Below, piece by piece: positions 47,317 through 56,133 of a stretch of 64,000 nucleotides of DNA. The DNA comes from Bin80 sp965116685. Lineage in GTDB: Bacteria > Bacteroidota > Rhodothermia > Rhodothermales > Bin80. Each line of letters begins with the position of its first letter. Position 1 is the first letter of the stretch. The notes under the pieces are model-generated. The model saw nothing but the letters and a program-made list of their open reading frames with translations. It was not told where the DNA came from and searched no databases. The DNA lies in contig OZ220707.1 in the NCBI GenBank assembly GCA_965116685.1, positions 186,001-250,000 on the forward strand, in the 5' to 3' direction. The translations under genes and the position numbers were made by a program.

Positions 47317-47409
47317 CTGAACACTACACAGGAAGGCCAAAAAAAAACCTCCCAGAAAGCACGGAAACAGTGGTTTTGTACCTGGAAAAATCGAAACCGT
47401 CAAAGTCAG

Positions 47410-47719
47410 GAATTGTAGGCTACATCTTTTTTCCAGATGGTCCAGAGCACCTTCAGTATTTTGCGCTGGGTATTGAGCCGCGCATGCACCGGGTTCCCGG
47501 TGCGGCGGAGGGAGGCATCATAGAACAAGGATACCTCATTCGGCTCTCTCGTTCGCAAGGCGGATGTCCAACACTGATGGCTTCCAGGATGCCCGCTCCC
47601 GAACGATCCAGGCATTTGTACGCCAATGGCTTGCCTGCACTGCTGCGTTGACGAACCCCCAGCCCGCAATATCGCCACAACTTATTCGGGATCTCCACGG
47701 AGCGGTACATTCCGCTTAC
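47410..47719 (-). pseudogene. IS110-like transposase 3' remnant (includes right 110-bp repeat, 47410-47519)
   Basis: Minus-strand pieces in several frames: IPNKLWRYCGLGVRQRSSAG, then EPNEVSLFYDASLRRTGNPV and HARLNTQRKILKVLWTIWKK. This order (GLxVR...FYxxxxxxGNP...RKxxxxLWxxW) is the C-terminal half of IS110/IS116-type transposases. The IS1634 element inserted near its 3' end and duplicated 110 bp of it, so the left copy (45370-45479) still runs into the original flank. Confidence 0.55.
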
Positions 47720-47741
47720 TACAATGAATGCTTTTCAGAAA

Positions 47742-48566
47742 TTACTGCGCGAGCTGGATCCGAGCTTTTACGGGTAGGTGGTCGGAGACATATCTGCCAT
47801 TCTGAATTGAGACAACTGCCTCGTAGCCGAGAACGTTCCATTCGGGCGAGACGAGTATATGATCAATTCGTGGAGCCTCATCAAGTTGATCATTTTCGAG
47901 AAATCCGCTGAATGTACCCCAAGGCCCCTTAGGCAGCGTCGTACTCACCGCACGCGCATCCTTCAATACGCCCTCAGTCGTTAAGGCAGCAAAAACATCC
48001 GTGTCAGGGGTTGTGTTCAAATCTCCGAGCAATACCACGGGCTTGCTGAGTTCCTGAACACGCTCTGCTAAAAGCTTTGCACTCTGCAGTCGAGCTTCCA
48101 TTCCACGGTGATCAAAATGCGTGTTCATAACATGGAAATCAAACTCGGTCCCCCGCATTCTCAGATGCACCAAAGTGGCAATTCTGGGAAGTGCAGCATC
48201 CCAACCCCGACTACCTGGTTGCTCTGGAGTCTCAGATAGCCAGAAGGTTGTGGTTTCAAGTAGCTCAAAGACGGCTGTCTTGAAGAAAACCGGAGCAAAC
48301 TCGCCATCTTCTTTCCCGTCATCTCTTCCAACCCCCACCCAATCATACTCGGGAAGCTGTGCAGCCAGCTGTTCGACTTGATGACTGAGTGCTTCCTGAA
48401 TTCCAATCAGGTCAGCCTGGCGCATCTCGCTGGCAACCCATTCGACTCGATGAGGCCATGCACTGGCTCCATCATCAGGGTTATCATAGCGAATATTGAA
48501 GGACATCCCTGTAAAATCTACCGATACGGGTTGCGCGAATAGGATCAAGATCAAAAAATGGGCCAT
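47742..48566 (-). CDS. Exported endonuclease/exonuclease/phosphatase-family protein
   Basis: 274 aa with a short signal peptide. EEP fold marks: SFNIRYDNPDDG, DLIGIQEALSHQV (metal Glu), FHVMNTHFDHRG, LLGDLNTTPDTDVF, and the terminal RIDHILVS...VSDHLPVKARI (catalytic His). Could cleave nucleic acid, phosphoesters or sphingomyelin-like lipids; the secreted bacterial branch is usually unassigned. Stop codon of moaA is 1 nt upstream, so the two are co-transcribed. Confidence 0.88.
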   Translation of the reverse strand: MAHFLILILFAQPVSVDFTGMSFNIRYDNPDDGASAWPHRVEWVASEMRQADLIGIQEALSHQVEQLAAQLPEYDWVGVGRDDGKEDGEFAPVFFKTAVFELLETTTFWLSETPEQPGSRGWDAALPRIATLVHLRMRGTEFDFHVMNTHFDHRGMEARLQSAKLLAERVQELSKPVVLLGDLNTTPDTDVFAALTTEGVLKDARAVSTTLPKGPWGTFSGFLENDQLDEAPRIDHILVSPEWNVLGYEAVVSIQNGRYVSDHLPVKARIQLAQ

Positions 48567-48567
48567 A

Positions 48568-49647
48568 TTATCCTCCGATCGTAATCATGGGGCGATTTTT
48601 AGAGGCCGCAATGAGATGCATCCCGGCATGTCGGGCGTGTTTTCGGCTTACCGCTGCATGAATGAGCTCCAATAGATCCTCATCACTGGCACCATTTCGC
48701 ATGACGCGGCGCAAATTCACTTCAGAGCGCCCAAACAGACATACTTTTAAGTGGCCATCTGCCGTGATTCGGAGACGATTACAGCCTTCACAGAAATGAT
48801 CGGTCATGGATGTAATAAACCCGACTTGGCCAAGAAATCCCGGGACCTTGTACAATTTGGCGGTCTCATTTTGACCGTTGGATAATGCTTCGGTCGGATG
48901 CACTCGACGAATGATACGAAGCATTTCGTCGTAAGAGACCAGTTTATTCTCATTCCAACGATTCCCATCAAACGGCATGAACTCAATGAAACGGACCTCA
49001 ATCGGCCGATCACGGGTGAATTCAACGAAGTTGACAAGCTCATCTTCATTCACCCCTCTCATCACAACACAGTTGACCTTGAGCGGAGAATACCCCATCT
49101 TTAGGGCACTATCAATTGCATCCAATACAAGCTCAAAGCCGTCTCGACGCGTAATCTCCTTAAAGCGGTCCGGCTGCAACGTGTCCAGACTTACATTGAT
49201 CAAATTCACTCCAGCTGCCTGTAGTGCGCGTAGTTTCCGTTTCAAGAGCAACGCATTGGTCGTCATCGCAAGCGTTTGAAGTCCAGGCAGAGAGCCTAGT
49301 TCTTCAGCAATCTTCTCAATCCCTGACCGGAGCAGCGGCTCCCCTCCAGTCAAACGGATTTTCGTGACCCCCTGCCCAACAAAAAGCCGTGCTAAGCGGA
49401 TGGTTTCCTGATCCGTTAATAGTTTTTCGTTTGGTGTCCAATCAAGCCCTTCTTCCGGCATACAATACCCACATCTCAGATTACAGCGCTCAAAAAGTGA
49501 AATTCTGAGATAGTTGTGCACCCTGCCAAACCCATCCGAAAGAATGCTGGACTGGCTCTTAGCAGGTGAATACGGCAATGGAAAGCCGTCAGGAACCTGC
49601 GAGGCAGAGACGACGTCTGGTTTAGGCAAAACGTTAAGTTCAAACAT
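48568..49647 (-). CDS. moaA: GTP 3',8-cyclase
   Basis: Radical SAM enzyme for the first step of molybdenum cofactor synthesis. 359 aa. First cluster: Cys55, Cys59, Cys62 in RCNLRCGYCMPEEG. SAM site: KIRLTGGEPLLR. Second cluster: FCEGCNRLRITADGHLKVC. The required C-terminal Gly-Gly is present (PMITIGG-end). The first ~40 residues extend beyond most MoaA proteins. Consistent with the modAB genes at 31737-33162. Confidence 0.96.
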   Translation of the reverse strand: MFELNVLPKPDVVSASQVPDGFPLPYSPAKSQSSILSDGFGRVHNYLRISLFERCNLRCGYCMPEEGLDWTPNEKLLTDQETIRLARLFVGQGVTKIRLTGGEPLLRSGIEKIAEELGSLPGLQTLAMTTNALLLKRKLRALQAAGVNLINVSLDTLQPDRFKEITRRDGFELVLDAIDSALKMGYSPLKVNCVVMRGVNEDELVNFVEFTRDRPIEVRFIEFMPFDGNRWNENKLVSYDEMLRIIRRVHPTEALSNGQNETAKLYKVPGFLGQVGFITSMTDHFCEGCNRLRITADGHLKVCLFGRSEVNLRRVMRNGASDEDLLELIHAAVSRKHARHAGMHLIAASKNRPMITIGG

Positions 49648-49710
49648 CCTCTTTGCACAGCGAAACTACAAGCATGTTCAACCACCGTAGGGGAGGTAAG
49701 ATCTGATTTA

Positions 49711-49725
49711 CAATCTACCAGATTG
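49711..49725. promoter_or_regulatory. Palindrome in the moaA/argG divergent region
   Basis: CAATCT-ACC-AGATTG, a perfect 6-bp inverted repeat with 3-nt spacer, roughly midway between moaA and argG starts. Possible operator for the arginine operon; not similar enough to the known ARG box to name it. Confidence 0.3.
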
Positions 49726-49824
49726 AACAACTCTAAGCAAGCGATCTGGTTCGTTCATCTGTTGGATAATCCTACGCATGTATTGAACGGTCACTGATCC
49801 AAGATTATCTCTATGCGTTAAAAC

Positions 49825-51039
49825 GTGGCTATTCAGGAATTGAGACGAATGGGAATCGTACTGGCCTTTAGTGGCGGCTTGGACACCTCTTTTTGTGTTC
49901 CGTACTTGCGCAAGAAGTACGGTGAATCAGTATTTACCGTAACGGTGGATACTGGAGCATCCCTGGATGAGACCGCCCTGAGAGCACGCTCCAAAAAACT
50001 TGGAGCAGAAAAACATTTTCAGATTGACGCCCGACAGACCCTGTATGAGGACTATTTAAAATTCCTCATTATGGGAAATGTCCTGCGTGGAGGCGTATAT
50101 CCCCTCTGTGTCGGGGCAGAACGCGTCGTACAGGCGCTTGAAGTTGTGAAGATTGCCCAACAGGTCGGAGCGCGGGCAATTGCACATGGCTCAACCGGAG
50201 CAGGCAATGATCAAGTACGCTTTGATTCTGTGGTTCACCTGTTTGCCGATGACATGGACCTCATTACGCCAATCCGTGATGAAGGACTTACCCGACAGGA
50301 TACAACTGAATTTCTTCTTGAACAAGGATTCTCCGTCCCTGAAAAGACGACACGGTATTCCATTAATGAAGGGCTCTGGGGAACCACCATTGGCGGTGAA
50401 GAAACGCTTGGAACCACTGAGCCATTACCAGATGAAGCCTACCCGCATACTGTATCTGCCGCTGAAGCACCTGAAGCAGGACTTGAGCTATGTATTCAGT
50501 TCCAGAATGGCTTACCCATTGCCTTGGATGGTGAAGAACTGCCTCCCGTTGCGTTAATCACCAAACTCGCCTCTATCGGTGCTGAGCACGGAGTCGGACG
50601 AAATATTCATGTCGGGGATACGATTCTTGGACTCAAGGGGCGAATTGGATTTGAAGCCCCTGCCCCACTGATTCTGATCACAGCACACAGAGAGTTAGAG
50701 AAGCTTGTCCTCACCAAATGGCAACGCTATCAAAAGGATCAGTTGAGCGACTTCTATGGTATGCTGCTCCACGAAGGACAATACTTCAACCCTGTAATGA
50801 GAGATATTGAAGCATTCCTGACCTCTTCCCAGAATGGGGTTACCGGTTCCGTATTCGTGAAGCTTTATAAGGGTAATATTTCCGTCCAGGGCTGCGAAAG
50901 CCCCTATTCAATGTTTGATACCGGTGTGGCAACCTATGGAGAAGAGGCCGCGCTCTGGGATGGCCCCGATGCCCGCAGTTTCTCGAAACTAAACGGCCTA
51001 CAAGCATATCTCGCATACAAAGCCCACACAGGAAAATGA
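49825..51039 (+). CDS. argG: Argininosuccinate synthase
   Basis: 404 aa from GTG 49825. Joins citrulline and aspartate using ATP. N-terminal P-loop-like ATP site VLAFSGGLDTSFCVPYL, then TVTVDTGAS, AHGSTGAGNDQVRFD, and a later EKTTRYSINEGLWGTTIGGE with YSIN(E/Q)..WG, typical of the Bacteroidota form. First gene of the arg operon; its stop overlaps the argC start by 4 nt. Confidence 0.95.
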   Translation: MAIQELRRMGIVLAFSGGLDTSFCVPYLRKKYGESVFTVTVDTGASLDETALRARSKKLGAEKHFQIDARQTLYEDYLKFLIMGNVLRGGVYPLCVGAERVVQALEVVKIAQQVGARAIAHGSTGAGNDQVRFDSVVHLFADDMDLITPIRDEGLTRQDTTEFLLEQGFSVPEKTTRYSINEGLWGTTIGGEETLGTTEPLPDEAYPHTVSAAEAPEAGLELCIQFQNGLPIALDGEELPPVALITKLASIGAEHGVGRNIHVGDTILGLKGRIGFEAPAPLILITAHRELEKLVLTKWQRYQKDQLSDFYGMLLHEGQYFNPVMRDIEAFLTSSQNGVTGSVFVKLYKGNISVQGCESPYSMFDTGVATYGEEAALWDGPDARSFSKLNGLQAYLAYKAHTGK

Positions 51040-52040
51040 TTCAAGCAGCGATTCTACATGGCAGTGGCTACGTTGGGCGTGAGCTCATACGACTGATCCT
51101 TCAGCACCCTCATGCATCGCTTGCATGCGTCACCAGCCGGACTTACGCAGGGAACCCCCTAAATGTCGCACACCCAGCACTACGAGGACAACAACAGATT
51201 CAATTTACAGCTACCACGGAATTTGATGCGTCAGGTATTGATGTCGTATTTGTGGCGGCCGAGCATGGTAAGGGGGCCGCAAGCGTCAAAGCATTAATTG
51301 ACCGTGGATATGAAGGATGTATTATTGATATGAGTTCTGATTTCAGGTTTAAGGATGTGTCAACGTTTGAGTCACTCTTTAATGTAAAACATCCTGCGCC
51401 TGAGCTGATCCCTGAATTCAAATATGGGCAACCAGAACTCTTTGCCCCCTACTCTACCCGTTACATTGCGAATCCTGGCTGTTTTGCAACGGGAATGCTT
51501 CTAGGTTTTTGGCCAATTTATCAATGCTGCACAGAATCGTATGCATCCATCACTGCAATCACTGGAGCATCCGGTTCGGGAATTCGTCCAAAACCAACGA
51601 CTCATTTTCCTGAAAGAGATGGGAATGTCCGTGCCTACAAGGTCTTTGAGCATCAACATTTAGCTGAGATCTCACAATTTATTGGTGTAGACCACGACGT
51701 AACCATGGTGCCTGTATCTGGACCCTGGACGCGTGGCATATGGGGGATCATCCAACTTAAATCTCCCTTGCCTGAACCCGTTGACATCGCAAGATGGTTC
51801 GAGCACCTCTATGATCGCCATCCACTGATTCGGCTTTGGCCAGATCAACTTCCTGAATTGCAGTATGCCGTCGGCTCTCCGTATTGTGATTTGGGATGGA
51901 TCATGCGAGACGAAGATCTTGTGATTGGCTTTGCTTTGGACAACATGCTTCGGGGGGCTGCTTCACAGGCAATCCAGAATATGAATCTGTTGATGGACCT
52001 GCCGGTCACTACCGGGCTTGTAGCGGAAACTCACTCATGA
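51036..52040 (+). CDS. argC: N-acyl-gamma-glutamyl-phosphate reductase
   Basis: 334 aa. Rossmann motif AAILHGSGYVGRELIRLIL, catalytic cysteine in ANPGCFATGM, then ITGASGSGIRPKPTTHFPER and DHDVTMVPVSG. NADPH-dependent step of arginine synthesis. Slightly divergent at VVFVAAEHGKG, where most have a LPHG phrase, but key residues are kept. Overlaps its neighbours by 4 nt on both sides. Confidence 0.92.
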   Translation: MIQAAILHGSGYVGRELIRLILQHPHASLACVTSRTYAGNPLNVAHPALRGQQQIQFTATTEFDASGIDVVFVAAEHGKGAASVKALIDRGYEGCIIDMSSDFRFKDVSTFESLFNVKHPAPELIPEFKYGQPELFAPYSTRYIANPGCFATGMLLGFWPIYQCCTESYASITAITGASGSGIRPKPTTHFPERDGNVRAYKVFEHQHLAEISQFIGVDHDVTMVPVSGPWTRGIWGIIQLKSPLPEPVDIARWFEHLYDRHPLIRLWPDQLPELQYAVGSPYCDLGWIMRDEDLVIGFALDNMLRGAASQAIQNMNLLMDLPVTTGLVAETHS

Positions 52041-53209
52041 AGACGCAAACGATCTTGAAGGATGAGGATACATTTCTCATCCCGACCTATAAAAAAATGC
52101 CCCTTGCACTCGTGCGTGGTAGAGGATGCTATGTATGGGATGCGGACGGGAATCGTTATCTGGATTTTTACGGAGGGCACTGTGTGACCGCCTTGGGGCA
52201 TTGCCCTCCCCGGGTCGTGGATGCAATTCAAAAGCAGAGTGAGCAGCTTCTCTTCTATTCGAATGTTGTTTACAGCGATACCCGGGCACATGCAGCCAGA
52301 CTACTCGCAGAAATGGCTCCGCTTCATCGGATTTTCTTTTGCAACTCCGGTACGGAAGCCATTGAAACAGCACTCAAGATCGCCAGAAAATCCACCGGTC
52401 GAAACGGGATTATTTCGACAAAAAATGGATTTCACGGACGTACTCTGGGAAGCCTGGCAGCCACTTGGAATCCATCCTATCGAACCCCTTTTAAGGATGT
52501 ATTGGCACCCGCACATTATTTCGCCGAGTTTGGAGATTTGGAATCTGTGGAATCCATCCTTTCCCGGAATGAAGATATTGCAGCCATACTCCTTGAGCCG
52601 ATTCAAAGTATCGCCGGCATCGTGGAGGCTTCTGGCGATTATTTCCATAGGCTCCATAAGCTATGCGATCAGCATGGTGTATTGCTGATTTTTGACGAAA
52701 TCCAGACCGGTGTGGGGCGCACTGGCACATTCAGTATCAGTGAACAATTTGGAGTAACGCCTGACATGATCACGCTCGCCAAAAGCCTCGGATCTGGAAT
52801 TCCCGTCGGCGCATTGTTGTTAAGTGACCGACTCTCCGATGAAGTTCAATATGGAGACCAAGGATCTACCTTCGGCGGAGGCATGATTGCAATGAGCGCG
52901 GTCATCGCAACCTTGGAGTCGATCCAAAACGATGGTCTAATGGAGCGGGCATCGAAAATATTCGATGCAATTGCAACTGCAATCAAACCGTATGTGATTG
53001 AAGTACGCGGACTCGGCTGCCTGATTGGCGTAAAGACTGAGCAGAATGCAAGCAATATTCTTCCAGCTCTACGTAAAAATGGCGTATTGGCCGGTGGGAG
53101 TGCAGACCCGAATGTCATGCGCCTCATGCCACCTCTGATTACCAATGCAGAGCATATTTCAGAATTTGCTGAAGCGTTTAGGGACGTGATGGTGCACGCT
53201 CATGCCTGA
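52037..53209 (+). CDS. argD: Acyl-ornithine aminotransferase
   Basis: 390 aa from ATG 52037 (the longer frame runs through argC). PLP fold type I: YLDFYGGHCVTALGH, FCNSGTEAIETALKIARK, GFHGRTLGSLAAT, LLIFDEIQTGVGRTGTF, and the PLP lysine in ITLAKSLGSGIPVGALLLS. Terminal part carries GSADPNVMRLMPPLIT. Makes N-acylornithine. Confidence 0.93.
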   Translation: MKTQTILKDEDTFLIPTYKKMPLALVRGRGCYVWDADGNRYLDFYGGHCVTALGHCPPRVVDAIQKQSEQLLFYSNVVYSDTRAHAARLLAEMAPLHRIFFCNSGTEAIETALKIARKSTGRNGIISTKNGFHGRTLGSLAATWNPSYRTPFKDVLAPAHYFAEFGDLESVESILSRNEDIAAILLEPIQSIAGIVEASGDYFHRLHKLCDQHGVLLIFDEIQTGVGRTGTFSISEQFGVTPDMITLAKSLGSGIPVGALLLSDRLSDEVQYGDQGSTFGGGMIAMSAVIATLESIQNDGLMERASKIFDAIATAIKPYVIEVRGLGCLIGVKTEQNASNILPALRKNGVLAGGSADPNVMRLMPPLITNAEHISEFAEAFRDVMVHAHA

Positions 53210-54218
53210 TTCAGGACTGCAACACTTATTTGATTGGCATCTCGAAGATGACTTGACATGGGAAGAGCAATTAGCTCGTGCCCGCCACCATTATCGTCAC
53301 CCCCAAGCATTACCTAGCCCGGACACTTTCCGCAGTCTTGGATTGCTCTTCTTTAATTCCTCGTTGCGTACACGCACATCCATGGAAGTAGCAGCAGCTC
53401 GACTCGGTGCTCATACCTCAGTCATTATCCCCGGGTCTGGCGTGTGGGGAATGGAATGGAGAGACGGCTTTCGTATGGATGGCAAATCGGTCGAGCATAT
53501 CCGAGAGGCGATTGGCGTACTCTCACGATACTATGATGCATTGGGCGTGCGCCTGTTTGCAACAGGTACTGATTATGCAATTGATCAAAGCGAAGCACGA
53601 TTCAAGAAGATCCTTGAGACCGCAACTGTACCGGTCATTAACCTCGAATCTGCTTTATATCATCCTTGCCAGGCCTTGGCAGATGCTGCAACAATCAAAG
53701 AGCAATTCAATGATCAGGTTAAAGGACGGCGCTTTGTTCTTTCGTGGGCATGGCATCCCCGTGCATTAGCACAGGCTGTACCGAATTCCGCACTTTTAAT
53801 GGCAACCCGGCTAGGCATGCAGGCCACCATTGCACGACCAAAAGGATTTGAACTTGACCCTGAGATTATGCGACTCGCGGAATCATATACGTCGAAATAT
53901 GGCTTCTCCTTGACAGAAACAGATGATCAAGATGCTGCCTGCGAGGGAGCAGACATCATTTACGCCAAGGCCTGGGGAAGTCAATTGCGTTACGATGATC
54001 CAGATCAGGAAAAAACATTACGCGATCAATACCAGAGTTGGCAGGTTCGAGAACACCACCTCGGCAGTGCCGCCTTTATGCATTGCCTCCCTGTTCGCCG
54101 GGGAGTCGTGGTAGAGGACGCTGTTCTCAACAGCTCACAAGCCATCCATCTATTGCAGGCAGAATTCAGACTGCATGCGCAAATAGCGATCCTGGAACGA
54201 GCCTGGAATCTCATATGA
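53202..54218 (+). CDS. argF': N-acylornithine carbamoyltransferase (probably succinyl type)
   Basis: 338 aa. Carbamoyl phosphate motif FFNSSLRTRTSME, the acylornithine-specific long loops SGVWGMEWRDGFRMDG, HPCQALAD, WAWHPRALAQAVPNSALLMA, and HCLPVRRGVVVED. Known work on this family shows one residue in the MDG...EH loop sets substrate: Glu for acetyl, Pro, Ser, Val or Ala for succinyl. Here it appears to be Val97, so N-succinylornithine is predicted (alignment by eye). Overlaps argD by 8 nt. Confidence 0.9.
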   Translation: MPDSGLQHLFDWHLEDDLTWEEQLARARHHYRHPQALPSPDTFRSLGLLFFNSSLRTRTSMEVAAARLGAHTSVIIPGSGVWGMEWRDGFRMDGKSVEHIREAIGVLSRYYDALGVRLFATGTDYAIDQSEARFKKILETATVPVINLESALYHPCQALADAATIKEQFNDQVKGRRFVLSWAWHPRALAQAVPNSALLMATRLGMQATIARPKGFELDPEIMRLAESYTSKYGFSLTETDDQDAACEGADIIYAKAWGSQLRYDDPDQEKTLRDQYQSWQVREHHLGSAAFMHCLPVRRGVVVEDAVLNSSQAIHLLQAEFRLHAQIAILERAWNLI

Positions 54219-54994
54219 GAGCACCAATCGTGATTAAGATTGGCGGAGCTGTCCTTGATAATTTGACGCGATTCTGGGATCAGATCAAAACCATGGATTC
54301 TCCCGTGGTGATTGTACACGGTGGTGGAATCCAGTCAACCAGTTTGGCCAATCAACTTGGTCATACCCCTAAAATCATTGAAGGGCGCCGGGTCACGGGA
54401 TCCCTAGACCTCAAAATTGCTGAATGGGCAATGAGAGGTGCCGTGAATGTGAGGCTGGTCGCCCAAGCAAATGCCTGTGGACTGAAAGCAGTTGGACTCA
54501 GCGGAGTTGATGGAGCCATGATAAACGTTCGTCGACGCGAACCATGGCTTATTAATGGCGAAAAAGTTGATTTTGGCTGGGTCGGTGAAATCGTCTCCAT
54601 TGATACAACCCTGATTGAAACGATTTCCGATACTGGATTCATCTCCATTATTGCTCCACTCGGCATTGACAATTCAGGACAGCGCTACAATGTCAACGCA
54701 GATACGGTTGCTTGTACACTTGCGGCGCACATTCATGCAAAAGAACTACTTCTGGTAACAGATTCGGGCGGTGTTCTGCGAAATTTGAACGACCCTTCTT
54801 CGCTACTTCGAACATGTTCTCCCTCTGACGAAACAGCCGGGATCACACAAGGATGGATCAGTGGAGGGATGTCTGTAAAGATTCAGACCGCACGCAGCGC
54901 ACTTGAAAAAGGGGTTTCCAGTGTATGGATTTTAGGGGTAGATGATCTGCTTCAGAAACAGAATGCCACTTCAATTATCATGGAGAAAGAATGA
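54215..54994 (+). CDS. argB: N-acylglutamate kinase
   Basis: 259 aa from ATG 54215. Amino-acid kinase fold: VIKIGGAVLDN, VIVHGGGIQSTSLANQLG, GRRVTGSLDLKIAEWAM, VNADTVACTLAAHIHAKELL, LVTDSGGVLRN, and WISGGMSVKIQTA. Phosphorylates the acylated glutamate with ATP. Overlaps argF' by 4 nt and argE by 4 nt. Whether feedback by arginine occurs is not clear; the short N-terminus lacks the extra helix linked to arginine control. Confidence 0.93.
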   Translation: MRAPIVIKIGGAVLDNLTRFWDQIKTMDSPVVIVHGGGIQSTSLANQLGHTPKIIEGRRVTGSLDLKIAEWAMRGAVNVRLVAQANACGLKAVGLSGVDGAMINVRRREPWLINGEKVDFGWVGEIVSIDTTLIETISDTGFISIIAPLGIDNSGQRYNVNADTVACTLAAHIHAKELLLVTDSGGVLRNLNDPSSLLRTCSPSDETAGITQGWISGGMSVKIQTARSALEKGVSSVWILGVDDLLQKQNATSIIMEKE

Positions 54995-56067
54995 AAGAAA
55001 GAAAGGTGCTCAGCCTGCTAGATTCAATGATTCGATTTCCTTCATTGAGTGGTCAGGAGGATGAAATTTGTTCTTACATGCAGTCCTATGTGGATCAAGC
55101 GGGAATTCAAAGCGAGCGTATTGAAAATAGCTTGTTCTTCTGGTTGGGAGATGGGCCAAACAAATTGCTCCTGGCATCTCACCTGGATGTAGTCCCTCCC
55201 TCTTCCAGCCACCCCTATCCACCCTTCAATGCTACGCGCATAAACGGGAAGATCTACGGCAGAGGTGCCTCAGATGCAAAAGCATCTGGAGCTGCCATGA
55301 CATCGGCACTCATGGAGTTGGCATCTGAAAATTGGAACCCGGAAAATGGTCAGCTCATTGTTGCCTTAACCGAATGTGAGGAGACGGATTACGAGAATAA
55401 TGGATTGCAAAAACTCTTGCAGAGCAAGCTACCGCGACCACAGTCTGCCTTAATCGGTGAGCCAACAAATTTGCTCCCAGTGGTTGCCCAAAAAGGATTG
55501 CTTGTGGTACGGCTTGATGCCAAAGGCCATAGTGCTCATGCAGCTCGACATGCACTTGGAGAAAATGCAATCCTCAAGGCCGCGGATGATATCCAGCGCC
55601 TACGGGAACTCAAATTCGATCGGACTCACCCCATTCTAGGGGACATCAGCATGAATGTGACGACTATTCAAGGGGGAGTTGCCCGGAACGTGATCCCCGA
55701 TCATTGCACCATGTATCTGGATATCCGAAGTACCCCCGCCTATACACACGATGAAATCGTCGAAACGATTCGCGCCGCTGTGGAATCCGAGATCACTGTT
55801 CATAGCGATCGGATTATCCCCGTATGTACTGCGACAGATGAGCCTATCGTTGAAGCTTGCCTGACTGCAGCCCCCGGGACTCAGCCAGAAGGCTCTCCAA
55901 CCGCAAGCGACTGGATATACCTGAGAGGGATTCCTGCGGTAAAAATTGGACCCGGTTCCAGTGAGCTATCCCATACGGCAAATGAGCATGTGGACCAATC
56001 TGAAGTCGTTCAAGCCGTCGACTTCTATAAGACTGCTGTCAAGGAATATTTCAGCCTGAGCGGATAG
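54991..56067 (+). CDS. argE: Acyl-ornithine/citrulline deacylase (M20 family)
   Basis: 358 aa dizinc peptidase. ASHLDVVPPSSSHP (His, Asp ligands), GRGASDAKASGAAM (bridging Asp), LTECEETDYENNG (catalytic Glu pair), QGGVARNVIPDHC in the dimer domain, and GPGSSELSHTANEHV (His ligand). Removes the acyl group from acyl-citrulline or acyl-ornithine. Last gene; 66 nt later a convergent gene ends. No argH or acyltransferase is found in the window. Confidence 0.92.
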   Translation: MKERKVLSLLDSMIRFPSLSGQEDEICSYMQSYVDQAGIQSERIENSLFFWLGDGPNKLLLASHLDVVPPSSSHPYPPFNATRINGKIYGRGASDAKASGAAMTSALMELASENWNPENGQLIVALTECEETDYENNGLQKLLQSKLPRPQSALIGEPTNLLPVVAQKGLLVVRLDAKGHSAHAARHALGENAILKAADDIQRLRELKFDRTHPILGDISMNVTTIQGGVARNVIPDHCTMYLDIRSTPAYTHDEIVETIRAAVESEITVHSDRIIPVCTATDEPIVEACLTAAPGTQPEGSPTASDWIYLRGIPAVKIGPGSSELSHTANEHVDQSEVVQAVDFYKTAVKEYFSLSG

Positions 56068-56133
56068 AATACTTCCCCATCACTTGTCATCGTTAGTTTC
56101 TACCGTAATTCTCGTTGAACAAGGGCCGCCAGT

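Larger units (their letters stand above)
45480..47409 (-). mobile_element. IS1634-family insertion sequence (about 1,930 bp)
   Basis: Terminal inverted repeats TGACTTCGACGGTT (45481-45494) and, inward from the right end, TGACTTTGACGGTT (47395-47408), 13 of 14 equal. It is flanked by perfect 110-bp direct repeats. IS1634-group elements are known to make long, variable-length target duplications, so this fits. Ends are sure to within 1 nt. A 12-bp direct repeat ACTGAACACTAC also lies inside each end (45535, 47317). Confidence 0.88.

Noticed and set aside
45535..47328. 12-bp direct repeats ACTGAACACTAC as the target duplication of the IS1634 element
   Set aside because: The sequences just inside them show no inverted repeat, while the 110-bp repeats border a clear 13/14 inverted repeat.
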